Under the pieces are notes generated by a model. It was not told where the DNA came from. It searched no databases and was given only the letters and a program-made list of their open reading frames with translations. Made by a program: the position numbers and the translations under genes. A stretch of DNA of 64,000 nt from assembly GCF_041429785.1 (NCBI RefSeq), contig NZ_CP163423.1:620001-684000 (forward strand), read 5' to 3'. Source of the DNA: Fretibacter rubidus (GTDB taxonomy: Bacteria > Pseudomonadota > Alphaproteobacteria > Caulobacterales > Maricaulaceae). Positions within the stretch are counted from its first letter, which is position 1, and each line of letters begins with the position of its first letter. Below are positions 31,865-43,445 of this stretch, in pieces.

Positions 31865-33949
31865 ATGGCACGCGATTACGAACTTAAAGATTACCGTAAC
31901 TTTGGTATTATGGCGCATATCGATGCGGGTAAAACAACCTGCACGGAGCGGATTCTCTATTATACGGGTAAAAACCACAAGATTGCCGAAGTGCATGACG
32001 GTGCCGCCACTATGGATTGGATGGAGCAAGAGCAAGAGCGGGGTATTACGATTACCTCTGCTGCGACGACCTGTTTCTGGGCTGGCAAGCGCCTGAACAT
32101 CATTGACACACCGGGTCACGTTGACTTCACGATTGAAGTTGAGCGCTCATTGCGTGTTTTGGATGGTGCTGTTGCGCTTCTTGATGCCAATGCGGGTGTC
32201 GAGCCGCAGACAGAAACTGTCTGGCGTCAGGCTGATAAGTATAAAGTTCCTCGCATGATCTTTATCAACAAAATGGACAAAATCGGCGCGGATTTCTACG
32301 CCTCTGTTCAGTCTGTTAAGGATCGCTTGGGTGGAAACGCGCTTGAAATGCAGCTGCCGATTGGTTCCGAGGATCAGTTCACAGGTATGGTCGACCTTGT
32401 TAAAAACGTCGCCTACACGTGGGAAGAGGATGCCGAGCTTGGTGCGAAGTTTGACACGGGTCCCGTGCCAGCTGACATGGTCGATAAGGTCGAAGAGTAC
32501 CGCATGGCTCTTATCGAGGCTGTCGCTGAGATGGATGATGAGGTCATGGAGGCCTATTTCGAGGGCACAATGCCCGATGTCGAGACAATCCAGCGTCTTG
32601 TGCGCGCGGCGACAATTGCGAACAAAGTTGTGCCTGTCTTCTGTGGTACAGCGTTTAAAAACAAAGGCGTTCAGCCTTTGCTCGACGCCGTTGTGGCTTA
32701 CCTGCCAAGCCCGCTAGATATTCCTGCGATTAAAGGTATTGACGCCAAAACTGGCGAAGACACAACGCGTCCAGCGTCTGATGATCAGCCGCTCTCCATG
32801 CTTGCCTTTAAAATCATGAACGACAAATTTGTGGGTACACTGACATTCTGCCGTATTTATTCCGGCAAGTTGGAAACAGGTGTTACGCTTCTTAACTCTG
32901 TTAAAGAGCGTAAAGAGCGCGTGGGTCGCATGATGATGATGCACTCTAACGACCGCGAAGATATTCAAGAAGCCTATGCGGGTGATATTATTGCCGTTGC
33001 GGGCCTTAAGGGCACGACAACAGGTGATACGCTTTGTGATCAAAATAAGCCTGTCATCCTTGAGCGCATGGAATTTCCTGCGCCGGTTATCGAAATTGCT
33101 GTTGAGCCTAAGTCTAAAGCTGACCAAGAAAAGCTTGGTGTTGGCCTACAGCGTTTGGCGGCTGAAGATCCGTCCTTCCGCGTGTCGACTGATGAAGAAT
33201 CAGGTCAGACAATCATGGCGGGTATGGGTGAGCTTCACTTGGACATCTTGGTCGACCGCCTAAAGCGTGAATTTGGTGTTGAAGCGAACATCGGTCAGCC
33301 GCAAGTGGCCTACCGCGAAGCGCTAGCCGAGCCTGTTGATATTGACTACACACATAAAAAGCAGTCCGGTGGTTCTGGTCAGTTTGGCCGCGTGAAAATT
33401 AAATTTCTCCCGCTTGAGCCGGGTGAGGGTATCCAGTTTGAATCAACGATTGTTGGTGGTTCTGTACCGAAGGAATATATCCCTGGTGTAGAAAAAGGTA
33501 TCCGCACAATGGCCGAAACAGGTCTATTGGCTGGTTTCCCGGTTATCGATTTTAAAGCCGAGCTTTACGACGGCGCCTATCACGATGTTGATAGTTCTGT
33601 TATGGCCTTTGAAATCGCATCGCGGGCAGCGTTTCGTCAGATTAAATCTGAAGGTAAAGTGAAATTGCTAGAGCCTATGATGAAGGTCGAGGTGGTGACA
33701 CCTGATGAGTATTTGGGTCCCGTTATTGGTGACCTTAACTCTCGTCGCGGCATGATTGCTGGGCAAGAAATGCGCGGTAACGCGGTTGTGGTTAACGCCA
33801 TGGTGCCGCTGGCCAATATGTTTGGCTACGTGAACGATTTGCGCTCATCCACACAGGGTCGCGCGCAATTTACAATGACATTTGATCACTATGCAGCCAC
33901 ACCGCGTGCGGTAATGGACGAAGTGATCAGCAAGCAAGGCGGCGCGTAA
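31865..33949 (+). CDS. fusA: Elongation factor G
   Basis: 694 residues. The GTPase that drives translocation. The G motifs are all present: AHIDAGKTT (P-loop, residues 17 to 25), DTPGHVD (about 82 to 88), NKMDK (about 136 to 140) and a switch I with [18 protein letters not shown]. Domains II to V follow; [20 protein letters not shown] and [12 protein letters not shown] are in domain IV and V. Second copies are common elsewhere but this is the str-operon copy. Gap of 24 bases to rpsG and 59 to tuf. Confidence 0.97.
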   Translation: MARDYELKDYRNFGIMAHIDAGKTTCTERILYYTGKNHKIAEVHDGAATMDWMEQEQERGITITSAATTCFWAGKRLNIIDTPGHVDFTIEVERSLRVLDGAVALLDANAGVEPQTETVWRQADKYKVPRMIFINKMDKIGADFYASVQSVKDRLGGNALEMQLPIGSEDQFTGMVDLVKNVAYTWEEDAELGAKFDTGPVPADMVDKVEEYRMALIEAVAEMDDEVMEAYFEGTMPDVETIQRLVRAATIANKVVPVFCGTAFKNKGVQPLLDAVVAYLPSPLDIPAIKGIDAKTGEDTTRPASDDQPLSMLAFKIMNDKFVGTLTFCRIYSGKLETGVTLLNSVKERKERVGRMMMMHSNDREDIQEAYAGDIIAVAGLKGTTTGDTLCDQNKPVILERMEFPAPVIEIAVEPKSKADQEKLGVGLQRLAAEDPSFRVSTDEESGQTIMAGMGELHLDILVDRLKREFGVEANIGQPQVAYREALAEPVDIDYTHKKQSGGSGQFGRVKIKFLPLEPGEGIQFESTIVGGSVPKEYIPGVEKGIRTMAETGLLAGFPVIDFKAELYDGAYHDVDSSVMAFEIASRAAFRQIKSEGKVKLLEPMMKVEVVTPDEYLGPVIGDLNSRRGMIAGQEMRGNAVVVNAMVPLANMFGYVNDLRSSTQGRAQFTMTFDHYAATPRAVMDEVISKQGGA

Positions 33950-34008
33950 ATTTAGGGCGCGCTTCCTAATTAAAGTATTTAACTCCAACACGAGAACGGA
34001 GAGCTAAG

Positions 34009-35184
34009 ATGGCAAAAGAGAAGTTTGAGCGGAATAAGCCGCATGCGAATATCGGCACGATTGGTCACGTTGACCATGGTAAGACGACGCTGACGGCGGC
34101 GATCACGAAGTATTTCGGTGATTTCAAAGCCTATGATCAGATTGACGGCGCGCCAGAAGAAAAAGCCCGCGGTATTACTATTTCAACGGCCCACGTTGAA
34201 TATGAAACGGACGCGCGTCACTACGCCCACGTCGATTGTCCCGGTCACGCTGACTATGTTAAGAACATGATTACAGGTGCGGCCCAAATGGACGGCGCGA
34301 TCTTGGTTGTTAACGCAGCGGACGGCCCGATGCCACAAACACGCGAGCACATCTTGCTAGCGCGCCAGGTTGGTGTGCCAGCCCTTGTTGTTTATATGAA
34401 CAAAGTTGACCAGGTCGACGACGAAGAGCTTCTAGAGCTTGTTGAGATGGAAATCCGTGAGCTTCTAAGCTCTTACGACTTCCCAGGTGACGACATTCCT
34501 GTGATTTCAGGCTCTGCTTTGGCGGCGATGAATGGTGAAAATCCAGAGATCGGCGAAGAATCAATCAAAAAGCTGATGGCCGCTGTTGATGAATATATCC
34601 CGCAGCCAGAGCGCGCTGTTGACGGCGCCTTCTTGATGCCGATTGAGGATGTGTTCTCTATCTCTGGTCGCGGTACTGTTGTGACGGGCCGTGTTGAGCG
34701 TGGTATTGTTAAAGTTGGCGACGAGATTGAAATCGTGGGCATCAAGGACACACAGAAAACGACCTGTACCGGTGTTGAAATGTTCCGCAAGCTGCTCGAT
34801 AGCGGTGAGGCGGGTGATAACATCGGCGCACTTATCCGCGGTATCGACCGCGAGAGCGTTGAGCGTGGCCAAGTGCTTTGTAAGCCAGGCTCTGTTAAGC
34901 CGCACAGCAAGTTTACAGGCGAAGCCTATATCCTGACCAAGGAAGAGGGTGGCCGTCACACGCCGTTCTTTAACAACTACCGTCCACAGTTCTACTTCCG
35001 TACAACAGACGTGACGGGTGTTGTGACCTTGAACGAAGGCACAGAAATGGTGATGCCTGGTGATAATGTGAACATCAATGTCGAGCTTATCGTGCCAATC
35101 GCGATGGAAGAAAAGCTCCGCTTTGCGATCCGCGAAGGCGGCCGCACAGTCGGCGCCGGCGTTGTGGCAAAAATCACAGAATAA
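34009..35184 (+). CDS. tuf: Elongation factor Tu
   Basis: 391 residues, slightly shorter than the E. coli protein (394). It delivers aminoacyl-tRNA to the ribosome. G motifs: GHVDHGKTT (residues 18 to 26), [18 protein letters not shown]. Domain 2 has the beta-barrel with [17 protein letters not shown] and the C-terminal part [24 protein letters not shown]. Codon choice is very regular. A hairpin (GGAGCCGC with GCGGCTCC) follows the stop. Confidence 0.97.
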   Translation: MAKEKFERNKPHANIGTIGHVDHGKTTLTAAITKYFGDFKAYDQIDGAPEEKARGITISTAHVEYETDARHYAHVDCPGHADYVKNMITGAAQMDGAILVVNAADGPMPQTREHILLARQVGVPALVVYMNKVDQVDDEELLELVEMEIRELLSSYDFPGDDIPVISGSALAAMNGENPEIGEESIKKLMAAVDEYIPQPERAVDGAFLMPIEDVFSISGRGTVVTGRVERGIVKVGDEIEIVGIKDTQKTTCTGVEMFRKLLDSGEAGDNIGALIRGIDRESVERGQVLCKPGSVKPHSKFTGEAYILTKEEGGRHTPFFNNYRPQFYFRTTDVTGVVTLNEGTEMVMPGDNVNINVELIVPIAMEEKLRFAIREGGRTVGAGVVAKITE

Positions 35185-35201
35185 GCCCTTTAAATTTCAT
35201 C

Positions 35202-35224
35202 GGAGCCGCTGTATAGGCGGCTCC
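35202..35224 (+). terminator. Hairpin between tuf and rpsJ
   Basis: Perfect 8-bp stem, GGAGCCGC (35202 to 35209) and GCGGCTCC (35217 to 35224), 7-base loop, 17 bases past the tuf stop. Only TT follows, so it probably ends a fraction of str transcripts or marks a processing point before the S10 operon. Confidence 0.55.
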
Positions 35225-35291
35225 TTACAAGTTGTTTGACAGCGTTAAATCGGACCACCCGCGTTTACTCGGGTAAAAACTGGATAAAGTT

Positions 35292-35606
35292 ATGGACAGT
35301 CAAAATATTCGTATCCGGCTGAAAGCCTTTGATCACCGCATTCTGGATAATTCCACAGCGGAGATCGTTTCAACCGCAAAACGCACCGGCGCCACTGTGC
35401 GCGGTCCGATTCCGTTGCCAACGCGCATCGAACGGTTCACCGTGAACCGCTCGCCGCACGTTAATAAAAAGTCGCGTGAGCAATTTGAAATTCGCACGCA
35501 TAAACGCATGCTCGACATCGTCGACCCAACACCACAAACCGTAGACGCGCTTATGAAGCTCGACTTGGCCGCTGGTGTTGACGTCGAGATCAAGCTGGGA
35601 GCCTAG
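35292..35606 (+). CDS. rpsJ: 30S ribosomal protein S10
   Basis: 104 residues, first gene of the S10 operon. S10 is also NusE, the partner of NusB in antitermination. Typical blocks: [51 protein letters not shown] and VEIKLGA at the end. A TTGACA lies about 51 bases before the start without a clear -10. The L4-type leader hairpin known in gammaproteobacteria was not seen in the 107-base gap from tuf. Confidence 0.96.
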   Translation: MDSQNIRIRLKAFDHRILDNSTAEIVSTAKRTGATVRGPIPLPTRIERFTVNRSPHVNKKSREQFEIRTHKRMLDIVDPTPQTVDALMKLDLAAGVDVEIKLGA

Positions 35607-35611
35607 AGACT

Positions 35612-36355
35612 ATGTTACGTTCAGGTATCATTGCTAAAAAATTGGGCATGACCCGCGTCTATGACGATGCTGGAAACCACGTCCCTGTAACAGTGTTGGC
35701 GCTAGAAGGCTGCCAAGTTGTTGCGCATAAAACACAAGAGCGCGACGGTTACCTCGCGCTGCAACTGGGTGCGGGTGAAGCGAAAGTAAAGCGCGTCTCC
35801 AAAGCTGAGCGCGAGCGCTTTGCGAAAGCAGGCGTCACACCAAAGCAAAAGCTAGTCGAGTTCCGCGTAGATGCGGGTAACGAGATTGAAGTGGGTTCTG
35901 TGTTACACGCCGATCACTTTGTACCAGGTCAAAAAGTTGACGTTGCGGGTATCACGGTCGGTAAGGGTTTTGCGGGTGCGATGAAGCGTCACAACTTCGG
36001 TGGTTTGCGCGCGACGCACGGTGTGTCTATCTCTCACCGTTCGCACGGTTCTACAGGTCAGTGTCAAGATCCTGGTAAAGTGTTTAAGGGCAAGAAGATG
36101 GCCGGTCACATGGGTGCGGTTCGCAAAACGAACCAAAACCTTGAGGTGGCGCGTGTTCTTGCTGATGACGGTCTCGTTTTGATTAAAGGCGCAACGCCTG
36201 GTGCCAAGGGCACATGGCTAGAAGTGCGCGACGCGGTCAAAGGTGTAAAGGCGTCTGATTTGCCTATGCCTGGTAAATTTGGTGCGGCACCTGTTGCGGC
36301 GAAACCTGCCAAGGCGAAAGCTGACACGCCAAAGTCAAAAGGTGAGGAAGAGTAA
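35612..36355 (+). CDS. rplC: 50S ribosomal protein L3 with an Ala/Lys-rich tail
   Basis: 247 residues; E. coli L3 has 209. Conserved parts: [17 protein letters not shown] at the N-terminus, the loop [22 protein letters not shown] that reaches toward the peptidyl transferase centre, and GKKMAGHMG. The last 25 residues (about 223 onward) are Ala/Lys/Pro-rich and end KGEEE, an extension seen in some alphaproteobacteria. Its stop shares one base with the rplD start. Confidence 0.95.
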   Translation: MLRSGIIAKKLGMTRVYDDAGNHVPVTVLALEGCQVVAHKTQERDGYLALQLGAGEAKVKRVSKAERERFAKAGVTPKQKLVEFRVDAGNEIEVGSVLHADHFVPGQKVDVAGITVGKGFAGAMKRHNFGGLRATHGVSISHRSHGSTGQCQDPGKVFKGKKMAGHMGAVRKTNQNLEVARVLADDGLVLIKGATPGAKGTWLEVRDAVKGVKASDLPMPGKFGAAPVAAKPAKAKADTPKSKGEEE

Positions 36356-36975
36356 TGAAACTCGACGTTCAAACATTAGCGGGTAAGAAATCCGGCTCTG
36401 TCGATCTTGATGACGGCGTGTTCGGAAATGAGCCTCGCAAAGACATTTTGCACCGCATGGTGCAGTATCAGCTGGCCAAACGCCGTTCTGGCACACATCA
36501 AGTGCAAGAGCGCGGCGATGTGTCCAAGACAACAAAGCGTATCGGCAACCAAAAAGGCGGCGGTACAGCGCGTCACGGTAACGGGTCTGTATCGCAGTTC
36601 CGTGGTGGTGCGAAAGCGCACGGCCCACGCTCACGCGATCATTCATTTGATTTGCCGAAAAAAGTGCGCGCAATGGCTCTTAAGCATGCTTTGTCTGCGA
36701 AAGTCGCAAGTTCAGAGCTTATCATCATTGATGATGCGGTTCTAAAGGCGCCAAAAACGGCTGATCTTCGCAAGTCGCTAGAGGCGCTTGGCGTGACGAA
36801 CGGTCTTGTTGTTGGCGGCGCGACATTGGACGAAAACTTCGCCAAAGCCGCTCGCAATATCCCTAACCTCGATGTGCTCCCTAGTCAGGGTGCCAATGTT
36901 TATGACATTCTAAAGCGTCATAAATTGGTTCTGACCAAGCAAGCCGTCCAAGATTTGGAGGCTCGCCTGAAATGA
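36355..36975 (+). CDS. rplD: 50S ribosomal protein L4
   Basis: 206 residues. L4 lines the exit tunnel and in E. coli regulates its operon. The loop with [19 protein letters not shown] (about residues 62 to 80) is the tunnel extension, followed by [15 protein letters not shown]. The start ATG shares its A with the rplC stop (TAATG). The end overlaps rplW by 4 bases. Nothing unusual in length or motifs. Confidence 0.95.
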   Translation: MKLDVQTLAGKKSGSVDLDDGVFGNEPRKDILHRMVQYQLAKRRSGTHQVQERGDVSKTTKRIGNQKGGGTARHGNGSVSQFRGGAKAHGPRSRDHSFDLPKKVRAMALKHALSAKVASSELIIIDDAVLKAPKTADLRKSLEALGVTNGLVVGGATLDENFAKAARNIPNLDVLPSQGANVYDILKRHKLVLTKQAVQDLEARLK

Positions 36976-37268
36976 GTGTAGCAGCCCGTCATTATGATGC
37001 GATTGTCAGCCCGGTTATCACCGAGAAGTCCACAATCTTGTCTGAAAATAATCAAGTCGTGTTTGAAGTCGCTATTGACGCCTCCAAGCCCGAAATCAAA
37101 GACGCCATTGAAGCGTTGTTTTCCGTCACTGTTGTGGCTGTGAATACAATCAAAATCAAAGGCAAAACCAAGCGCTTCCGCGGTATTGCCGGTCGTCGCA
37201 AAGATGTCAAAAAAGCCGTTGTCACGTTGAAAGACGGCGACACAATTGACATCGCAACTGGTCTGTAG
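36972..37268 (+). CDS. rplW: 50S ribosomal protein L23
   Basis: 98 residues. L23 sits at the tunnel exit and is the docking point for trigger factor and SRP. Family blocks: [16 protein letters not shown] at the start, the loop [24 protein letters not shown] and the end [10 protein letters not shown]. Coupled to rplD by a 4-base overlap, then 9 bases to rplB. Confidence 0.94.
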   Translation: MSVAARHYDAIVSPVITEKSTILSENNQVVFEVAIDASKPEIKDAIEALFSVTVVAVNTIKIKGKTKRFRGIAGRRKDVKKAVVTLKDGDTIDIATGL

Positions 37269-37277
37269 GGGTAAGAT

Positions 37278-38114
37278 ATGGCTTTAAAGACATATAATCC
37301 AACCAGCCCGTCACGCCGCGCGCTTGTGCAGGTTGACCGTTCTGAGCTCCATAAAGGTCGCCCGGAAAAGTCCCTGACAGAAGGCTTGAGCAAATCGGGT
37401 GGTCGTAACAACCGTGGTCGCATCACGTCTCGCCGCATCGGTGGGGGACATAAGCGCCTGTACCGTATTGTTGATTTTAAACGCACAAAGCGTGACGTTG
37501 AAGCGACAGTGCTGCGCCTGGAATATGATCCAAACCGCACAGCGTTTTTGGCCCTTATTCAATATAAAGACGGCGAAAAAGCTTATATCATTGCGCCGCA
37601 GCGTTTGGCCGAGGGTGATACAATCATCACGGCTGATAAAGCTGATGTGAAACCTGGTAACTGTATGCCACTTCGCGCGATGCCTGTTGGGACTATCATT
37701 CACAATATCGAAATGAAGCCTGGTAAGGGCGCGCAAATCGCACGGTCTGCGGGTACTTATGCTCAGCTTGTCGGTCGTGCTGATGGTTACGCGCAGGTTC
37801 GCTTGAAATCTGGCGAAATGCGTATGATCCACCAGAACTGTATCGCCACTGTTGGTGCGGTGTCTAACCCGGATCACATGAACATCAATTTGGGTAAAGC
37901 GGGCCGCAAACGCTGGCTTGGCGTTCGCCCATCTGTTCGCGGCGTGGCCATGAACCCGGTTGATCACCCGCACGGTGGTGGTGAAGGCCGGACATCGGGT
38001 GGTCGTCACCCAGTCACACCTTGGGGTAAGCCAACAAAAGGCGCGCGTACGCGTTCCAATAAGGCTACCGACAAATTTATCATTCGTTCGCGCCACGCGA
38101 AGAAGAAACGGTAG
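37278..38114 (+). CDS. rplB: 50S ribosomal protein L2
   Basis: 278 residues, full length. L2 is a primary rRNA-binding protein needed for subunit joining. Typical: [45 protein letters not shown], and the functional C-terminal loop [18 protein letters not shown] (with the His near the peptidyl transferase centre). Antisense open frames of more than 200 codons lie over it but are shadows of its codon bias. Confidence 0.96.
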   Translation: MALKTYNPTSPSRRALVQVDRSELHKGRPEKSLTEGLSKSGGRNNRGRITSRRIGGGHKRLYRIVDFKRTKRDVEATVLRLEYDPNRTAFLALIQYKDGEKAYIIAPQRLAEGDTIITADKADVKPGNCMPLRAMPVGTIIHNIEMKPGKGAQIARSAGTYAQLVGRADGYAQVRLKSGEMRMIHQNCIATVGAVSNPDHMNINLGKAGRKRWLGVRPSVRGVAMNPVDHPHGGGEGRTSGGRHPVTPWGKPTKGARTRSNKATDKFIIRSRHAKKKR

Positions 38115-38123
38115 GGGCCTGAT

Positions 38124-38402
38124 ATGCCACGTTCAGTTTGGAAAGGTCCGTTTGTTGACGGATATCTACTTAAAAAGGCGGCAGCGTCACATGAAGAAGG
38201 TCGTCGCAAGCCGATCAAAACATGGTCTCGCCGTTCAACTGTCATGCCTAACTTTGTTGGCTTGACGTTCCAGGTTCACAATGGTCACAAATTTGTGCCA
38301 GTTGTTGTCGACGAAGATATGGTCGGTCACAAGCTGGGTGAATTTGCACCAACACGCACATATTACGGTCACACGGCCGATAAAAAAGCGAAGCGGAAGT
38401 AG
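38124..38402 (+). CDS. rpsS: 30S ribosomal protein S19
   Basis: 92 residues. S19 is in the head of the small subunit and contacts the A-site finger. Conserved: [43 protein letters not shown] and [16 protein letters not shown]. Followed 2 bases later by rplV, so translation is probably continuous. Confidence 0.95.
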   Translation: MPRSVWKGPFVDGYLLKKAAASHEEGRRKPIKTWSRRSTVMPNFVGLTFQVHNGHKFVPVVVDEDMVGHKLGEFAPTRTYYGHTADKKAKRK

Positions 38403-38404
38403 AG

Positions 38405-38794
38405 ATGGCTAAGACTAAAAATCCACGCCGCGTAGCGGACAACGAAGCGCGCGCAAAGCTGCGCATGATCCGGATCAGCCCAATTAAGCTGAACTTGGTT
38501 GCGCAACTTATTCGCGGTAAAAAAGTCGACAAGGCTTTGGCTGATCTGGAATTCTCGCATAAGCGTATTTCTGGCGACGTTAAAAAGTGTCTTGAGAGCG
38601 CAATCGCTAATGCCGAAAACAATCACGGTCTTGATATTGATAATCTTATCGTGTCTGAGGCTTATGTCGGCAAGAACTTGGTCATGAAGCGTTTCCGCGC
38701 TCGTGCTCGTGGTCGTGGCGCCCGTATCCTAAAGCCGTTTTCAGAGCTGACAATTGTCGTTCGCGAAGTCGCAGACGTAGAGGAGGCCGCGTAA
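38405..38794 (+). CDS. rplV: 50S ribosomal protein L22
   Basis: 129 residues, with a slightly long N-terminal part ([15 protein letters not shown]). L22 spans the exit tunnel with a beta-hairpin, seen here as [27 protein letters not shown] near the C-terminus. The stop overlaps the rpsC start by one base. Confidence 0.94.
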   Translation: MAKTKNPRRVADNEARAKLRMIRISPIKLNLVAQLIRGKKVDKALADLEFSHKRISGDVKKCLESAIANAENNHGLDIDNLIVSEAYVGKNLVMKRFRARARGRGARILKPFSELTIVVREVADVEEAA

Positions 38795-39543
38795 TGGGTC
38801 AGAAGATTAATCCAATTGGCCTGCGCCTCGGTATTAACCGCACATGGATGTCACGTTGGTATGCCAACACGGCTGAATATGGCGATTTATTGCACCAAGA
38901 CTTGGCTATCCGCAACTTCTTGGAAGAAGAGCTAAAGCAAGCCTCTGTGTCACGCATCGTTATCGAGCGTCCTCACAAAAAATGCCGCATCACAATCTTC
39001 ACGGCACGTCCGGGTGTTGTGATTGGTAAAAAAGGTGGCGACATCGAGAAGCTCCGCAAAAAAGTGGCTGAAATGGTCGACGGCGAAGTGTTCATCAACC
39101 TTGTTGAAGTGCGTAAGCCTGAAGTTGACGCTAACTTGGTCGCCGAAGGCATCGCGCAGCAGCTAGAGCGCCGCATGTCTTTCCGCCGCGCCATGAAGCG
39201 GTCTATGCAGTCTGCTATGCGCATGGGCGCAGTGGGTTGTAAGATTAAAGTTGGTGGTCGTCTCGGCGGTGCAGAAATTGCGCGTATCGAGCAGTACCAA
39301 GAGGGCTCCGTGCCTTTGCACACAATGCGGGCTGATATTGACTACGGCACAGCGCGTGCGCTGACGGCTTACGGCATTATCGGTATCAAAGTATGGATCA
39401 ACAAAGGCGAAATCCTAGAGCATGACCCATATGCACATGAAAAACGTATGACGAACCAGGCTGATTCAGGTGGTGGACGTCGCGACAACCGTGGTCCTCG
39501 TGGGGACCGTGGTGGTGATCGCGGCGGACGCGGTCGGAACTAG
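38794..39543 (+). CDS. rpsC: 30S ribosomal protein S3 with Gly/Arg-rich tail
   Basis: 249 residues. S3 lines the mRNA entry channel and has helicase function. The KH domain is clear: [24 protein letters not shown]. The C-terminal domain has [39 protein letters not shown]. The last 30 residues are an RGG-like tail rich in Gly, Arg and Asp ([19 protein letters not shown]), which is longer than in E. coli. Confidence 0.95.
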   Translation: MGQKINPIGLRLGINRTWMSRWYANTAEYGDLLHQDLAIRNFLEEELKQASVSRIVIERPHKKCRITIFTARPGVVIGKKGGDIEKLRKKVAEMVDGEVFINLVEVRKPEVDANLVAEGIAQQLERRMSFRRAMKRSMQSAMRMGAVGCKIKVGGRLGGAEIARIEQYQEGSVPLHTMRADIDYGTARALTAYGIIGIKVWINKGEILEHDPYAHEKRMTNQADSGGGRRDNRGPRGDRGGDRGGRGRN

Positions 39544-39565
39544 TCGGTAGGTAAAGAGAAGCACA

Positions 39566-39982
39566 ATGTTACAGCCAAAACGTACCAAATTCCGTAAAGC
39601 CCATAAGGGCCGGATCAAAGGTGTTGCCAAAGGCGGCACAGCTTTGACTTTCGGCTCTTACGGCTTGAAAAGCCTAGAGGCAGAACGCGTTACTGCACGC
39701 CAAATCGAAGCGACACGTCGTGCGATTACCCGTCACATGAAGCGGGCTGGTCGTGTGTGGATTCGCATCTTCCCTGATGTTCCCGTGACGAAAAAACCAA
39801 CCGAAGTCCGTATGGGTAAAGGTAAAGGTTCCGTCGAGTTTTGGGCCTGTAAGGTCAAGCCCGGCCGGATCATGTTTGAAATTGACGGCGTGTCTGATGC
39901 TGTTGCCCGTGAAGCGTTGCGCCTTGGTGCGGCTAAGCTTCCTGTGCGCACAAAAATCGTCACACGTCCTGGCGAGCAATAG
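39566..39982 (+). CDS. rplP: 50S ribosomal protein L16
   Basis: 138 residues. L16 helps position A-site tRNA. Hallmarks: [73 protein letters not shown] reduced here to key words [20 protein letters not shown]. Normal length; 22 bases after rpsC. Confidence 0.95.
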   Translation: MLQPKRTKFRKAHKGRIKGVAKGGTALTFGSYGLKSLEAERVTARQIEATRRAITRHMKRAGRVWIRIFPDVPVTKKPTEVRMGKGKGSVEFWACKVKPGRIMFEIDGVSDAVAREALRLGAAKLPVRTKIVTRPGEQ

Positions 39983-39991
39983 GAGCACGTT

Positions 39992-40204
39992 ATGTCAAAA
40001 ACGATTGATATGCGGGCTATGTCCGCCGACCAAATGAACGAGAAGCTAATCGAGCTTAAGAAAGAGGCGTTTAACCTCCGCTTTCAAAAGGCAACTGGTC
40101 AGCTAGAGAAGACCGCCCGTGTGCGTGAAGTGCGCCGCGATATTGCGCGTCTTAAAACGATTATGGCCGAAAAAAAGGCCGCTGCCCCTAAAGCAGCCGG
40201 TTAA
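39992..40204 (+). CDS. rpmC: 50S ribosomal protein L29
   Basis: 70 residues, two-helix protein at the tunnel exit. The core [24 protein letters not shown] and [21 protein letters not shown] fits the family. The last ten residues are Ala/Lys/Pro-rich. Lies 9 bases after rplP and 11 before rpsQ. Confidence 0.93.
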   Translation: MSKTIDMRAMSADQMNEKLIELKKEAFNLRFQKATGQLEKTARVREVRRDIARLKTIMAEKKAAAPKAAG

Positions 40205-40215
40205 AGGAGCCCGCA

Positions 40216-40446
40216 ATGCCAAGACGAATTCTGCAAGGCCAAGTGGTCTCTGATAAAGGTGATAAAACGGTTGTGGTTAAGGTCGAACGGACCTATCTAC
40301 ACCCTCTTTTGAAAAAGACTGTGCGCCGGACTAAACGCTACCATGCACATGACGAAACAAATTCAATCAAATCCGGTGACACCGTTCGCATTCGTGAATG
40401 TCCACCCCGGAGTAAACTCAAGCGGTGGGAAGTGTACACGGATTAA
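40216..40446 (+). CDS. rpsQ: 30S ribosomal protein S17
   Basis: 76 residues. An OB-fold primary rRNA binder. Typical: [25 protein letters not shown], then [27 protein letters not shown] and the end KRWEV. It closes the short S10 part; a 48-base gap separates it from rplN, where the spc operon begins in many bacteria. Confidence 0.94.
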   Translation: MPRRILQGQVVSDKGDKTVVVKVERTYLHPLLKKTVRRTKRYHAHDETNSIKSGDTVRIRECPPRSKLKRWEVYTD

Positions 40447-40494
40447 TCATCTGATTAATCGTTACACCAACCCTCTTTAACAAGGAGACGTCTC

Positions 40495-40863
40495 ATGATC
40501 CAAATGCAGACAAACCTAGATGTCGCCGATAATTCAGGCGCCCGCCGCGTTCAGTGCATTAAAGTGCTGGGTGGTTCTAAACGTCGTTACGCCCATGTTG
40601 GCGATACGATTGTTGTTTCTGTCAAAGAAGCAATCCCACGCGGTAAAGTGAAAAAAGGCGACGTGCGTCGTGCGGTTGTCGTGCGCGTGCGCAAGGACAT
40701 TATCCGTCGTGACGGCTCTGTCATTCGTTTTGACGGCAATGCGGCTGTCATCATCAACAATAACGGCGAGCCGATTGGCACACGTATTTTTGGCCCAGTT
40801 CCCCGTGAACTACGTGCGAAAAATCACATGAAAATCGTCTCACTCGCTCCAGAGGTGCTATAG
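40495..40863 (+). CDS. rplN: 50S ribosomal protein L14
   Basis: 122 residues, standard. It forms a bridge to the small subunit. Family blocks: [73 protein letters not shown] (given here in part). Strong AAGGAG site 8 bases before the ATG. Followed by rplX after 2 bases. Confidence 0.95.
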   Translation: MIQMQTNLDVADNSGARRVQCIKVLGGSKRRYAHVGDTIVVSVKEAIPRGKVKKGDVRRAVVVRVRKDIIRRDGSVIRFDGNAAVIINNNGEPIGTRIFGPVPRELRAKNHMKIVSLAPEVL

Positions 40864-40865
40864 TC

Positions 40866-41186
40866 ATGGCAGCTAAGATTAAAAAAGGCGACATGGTTAT
40901 CGTGCTCGCTGGTAAAGACAAAGGCCGCAAGGGCGAAGTCTTGAAAGTCTTCCCAAAGGAAGAACGCGTCATCGTCAAAGGTGTTGCTATGGTGAAGCGC
41001 CACACGCGCGCGACCCAGGCTGATCCTGAAGGCGGTATTAAGCAGTTTGAAGCGGCGATACACGTGTCCAATGTGTCACTGATTGACCCGAAAACGTCCA
41101 AGCCAACCCGTGTTGGTTTCAAAACCCTGAAAGACGGTAAAAAAGTCCGCGTGGCTTTGAAGTCTGGGGAGGTCATCGATGTCTAA
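40866..41186 (+). CDS. rplX: 50S ribosomal protein L24
   Basis: 106 residues. L24 initiates large-subunit assembly. The KOW motif is at the N-terminus ([20 protein letters not shown]); later [14 protein letters not shown] is conserved. Its end overlaps rplE by 8 bases, so the two are coupled. Confidence 0.94.
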   Translation: MAAKIKKGDMVIVLAGKDKGRKGEVLKVFPKEERVIVKGVAMVKRHTRATQADPEGGIKQFEAAIHVSNVSLIDPKTSKPTRVGFKTLKDGKKVRVALKSGEVIDV

Positions 41187-41739
41187 ACCATATGAACCCC
41201 GCCTATCGGTTGTTTACCGCGACGAAATTCGTGCCAAGCTAAAAGAACAGTTTGGCTATAAAAATGACATGCAGATTCCCCGCGTTGAAAAAGTTGTTCT
41301 GAACATGGGTCTCGGCGAAGGTGTCGGCGACAAGAAAAAAGTCGAAGCCGCCATTGCAGAGCTAGAGCTGATCGCAGGTCAAAAAGTTGTACGCACAGTG
41401 GCCAAAAAATCTATCGCGGGCTTTAAGCTTCGCGACGGCATGGTTATTGGTGCAAAAGTAACACTGCGCCGCGACCGCATGTATGAATTCCTTGACCGTC
41501 TGTGCAACATCGCACTGCCGCGTGTTCGGGATTTCCGCGGCGTGAACGCCAAATCATTTGACGGCAATGGCAATTATGCCATGGGCCTGAAAGAACATAT
41601 CGTATTCCCAGAAATCGACTATGATAAAGTCGAAACTATGCGCGGTATGGATATCGTGGTGCAAACAAGCGCCAAAACTGATGAAGAAGCCAAAGTACTG
41701 TTGGCAGAGCTTGGATTCCCTTTCCCCAAAGGTAAGTAA
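41179..41739 (+). CDS. rplE: 50S ribosomal protein L5
   Basis: 186 residues. L5 binds 5S rRNA. Conserved: [16 protein letters not shown], the block [32 protein letters not shown], and [26 protein letters not shown] followed by PEIDYDK. Normal length. An 84-base gap follows before rpsN, the largest inside the spc part, with no hairpin that I trust. Confidence 0.95.
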   Translation: MSKPYEPRLSVVYRDEIRAKLKEQFGYKNDMQIPRVEKVVLNMGLGEGVGDKKKVEAAIAELELIAGQKVVRTVAKKSIAGFKLRDGMVIGAKVTLRRDRMYEFLDRLCNIALPRVRDFRGVNAKSFDGNGNYAMGLKEHIVFPEIDYDKVETMRGMDIVVQTSAKTDEEAKVLLAELGFPFPKGK

Positions 41740-41823
41740 TTACCGGGGGACGAAATCCTAAGTTTACGCAACAGACAAAGCAGGGTCGGAATGAACCGTA
41801 CCTTGCAACTCAAGGAGACTTAA

Positions 41824-42129
41824 ATGGCTAAAGTAAGTGCTATTGAGCGCAATCTTAAGCGTCAAGAATTAGTGGCGAAATATGCCGCTAAGCGTGCGCT
41901 ATTAAAAGATATCGCCCGTAATAAAGACCTGCCCGTGGAAGAGCGCTTTGCTGCGCAGCTGAAGCTGGCTGATCTGCCGCGTAATTCTGCGCCGTCACGC
42001 GTTCGCAACCGGTGCCAAGTCACGGGGCGTCCGCGCGGTTATTACCGCAAGATGAAAATGTCTCGTATCGCGCTTCGCGAACTTGGCAGCCAGGGCCTTG
42101 TCCCTGGTCTTGTGAAATCAAGCTGGTAG
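41824..42129 (+). CDS. rpsN: 30S ribosomal protein S14 (zinc-free type)
   Basis: 101 residues, the long form without the Cys-X2-Cys zinc ribbon of the short S14. Family words: [54 protein letters not shown] in part, then [30 protein letters not shown] precedes the start. Zinc-free S14 is normal in alphaproteobacteria. Confidence 0.95.
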   Translation: MAKVSAIERNLKRQELVAKYAAKRALLKDIARNKDLPVEERFAAQLKLADLPRNSAPSRVRNRCQVTGRPRGYYRKMKMSRIALRELGSQGLVPGLVKSSW

Positions 42130-42138
42130 GAGGGTCGC

Positions 42139-42534
42139 ATGTCATTCTCAGATCCACTCGGCGATATGCTCACACGTATCCGTAACTCTCAAATGCGCTC
42201 TCGCAGCACATGCCTAACACCTGCATCAAACCTTCGCGGTCGCGTGCTTGACGTTTTGGCTGATGAGGGTTTCATCAAAGGCTATGCAGAAACCGAAGTT
42301 GACGGTTTTCGCGCCTTTGAAATCCAGTTGAAATACTTCGAAGGCGAAGGCGTCATCCGCGAAATCAAGCGCGTGTCAAAGCCTGGCCGTCGTGTCTATT
42401 CATCCGCAAAAAGCATTCCGCAAGTCCGCAATGGTCTCGGTATCGCGGTTCTCTCTACACCCAAGGGTGTTATGAGCGACCACGCTGCTCGTGAAGCCAA
42501 TGTCGGCGGCGAAATCCTGTGTCACGTAAGCTAG
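42139..42534 (+). CDS. rpsH: 30S ribosomal protein S8
   Basis: 131 residues. A central rRNA-binding assembly protein that regulates the spc operon in E. coli. Conserved: [30 protein letters not shown], and the end [31 protein letters not shown] looked for an S8-like mRNA site at rplE and saw none that was convincing. Confidence 0.95.
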   Translation: MSFSDPLGDMLTRIRNSQMRSRSTCLTPASNLRGRVLDVLADEGFIKGYAETEVDGFRAFEIQLKYFEGEGVIREIKRVSKPGRRVYSSAKSIPQVRNGLGIAVLSTPKGVMSDHAAREANVGGEILCHVS

Positions 42535-42549
42535 GCGGGGGAGAGAACT

Positions 42550-43083
42550 ATGTCACGTATTGGTAAACAGCCTGTCACGATCCCAGCCGGCATCACTTTG
42601 ACCCAAACAGGTCAAGCGGTCACGGTTAAGGGGCCAAAAGGCGAACTTAACTTCACATTGCCAGATGCCGTCACAGGTAAACTCGACGGCGACCAGTTTA
42701 CTGTGTCACCCGTTGAAGGCGAAAAAACAGCGAAAGCGATGTGGGGCATGGCCCGCACAATGGTCTTTAACATGATTGAAGGCGTCACAAACGGCTTTAA
42801 AAAAGAGCTAGAGCTTCGCGGTGTTGGTTACCGGGCTGCGATGAAGGGTAATGACCTTTCACTACAGCTTGGCTATTCGCACGATATTGATTACACGCCA
42901 CCCGCGGGTATCAAAATCACGGCACCAAAGCCAACAGAAGTCATCATTGAAGGCATCGATAAACAACAGGTCGGTCAAGTCGCCGCGGAAATCCGCAGCT
43001 TCCGTAAGCCAGAGCCCTATAAAGGCAAAGGCGTTCGCTATGTTGGCGAATATGTCCGTTCTAAAGAAGGTAAGAAGAAGTAG
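42550..43083 (+). CDS. rplF: 50S ribosomal protein L6
   Basis: 177 residues. L6 lies near the GTPase-factor site. Family pattern: [50 protein letters not shown], and the C-terminal [24 protein letters not shown]. Standard length, 2 bases before rplR. Confidence 0.95.
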   Translation: MSRIGKQPVTIPAGITLTQTGQAVTVKGPKGELNFTLPDAVTGKLDGDQFTVSPVEGEKTAKAMWGMARTMVFNMIEGVTNGFKKELELRGVGYRAAMKGNDLSLQLGYSHDIDYTPPAGIKITAPKPTEVIIEGIDKQQVGQVAAEIRSFRKPEPYKGKGVRYVGEYVRSKEGKKK

Positions 43084-43085
43084 TC

Positions 43086-43436
43086 ATGAAATCTGCACGT
43101 AAATTAATGCAGCGTCGGGCTCAACGCGTTCGCCGCCGTCTCAAGAAAAACTCAAATGGACGTCCGCGTCTATCCGTCTTCCGCTCTGATAAGAACATCT
43201 CTGTTCAAATCATTGATGATGCACAGGGCGTAACACTCGTCTCTGCATCAACGCTTGAAGACAAAAAGGCCAAAGGCTCTGATGTCGAAGCCGCAAAGCG
43301 CATTGGCAAGCTTATTGCCGAGCGCGCAAGCAAGGCCAAAGTCACAGACGTTGTCTTTGACCGCGGACCTTATCTTTATCATGGTCGTGTGAAGGCCTTA
43401 GCAGATGCGGCGCGTGAAGCCGGTCTGAAATTCTAG
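43086..43436 (+). CDS. rplR: 50S ribosomal protein L18
   Basis: 116 residues. L18 binds 5S rRNA with L5 and L25. Conserved: [36 protein letters not shown] in part, and [28 protein letters not shown] at the end. Followed by rpsE after 9 bases. Confidence 0.94.
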   Translation: MKSARKLMQRRAQRVRRRLKKNSNGRPRLSVFRSDKNISVQIIDDAQGVTLVSASTLEDKKAKGSDVEAAKRIGKLIAERASKAKVTDVVFDRGPYLYHGRVKALADAAREAGLKF

Positions 43437-43445
43437 GAGTTACCC

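Noticed and set aside
37311-38096. Minus-strand open frame of 261 codons over rplB
   Set aside because: It is an exact shadow of rplB, rich in Thr, Arg and His with no domain, and no ribosome site before it.
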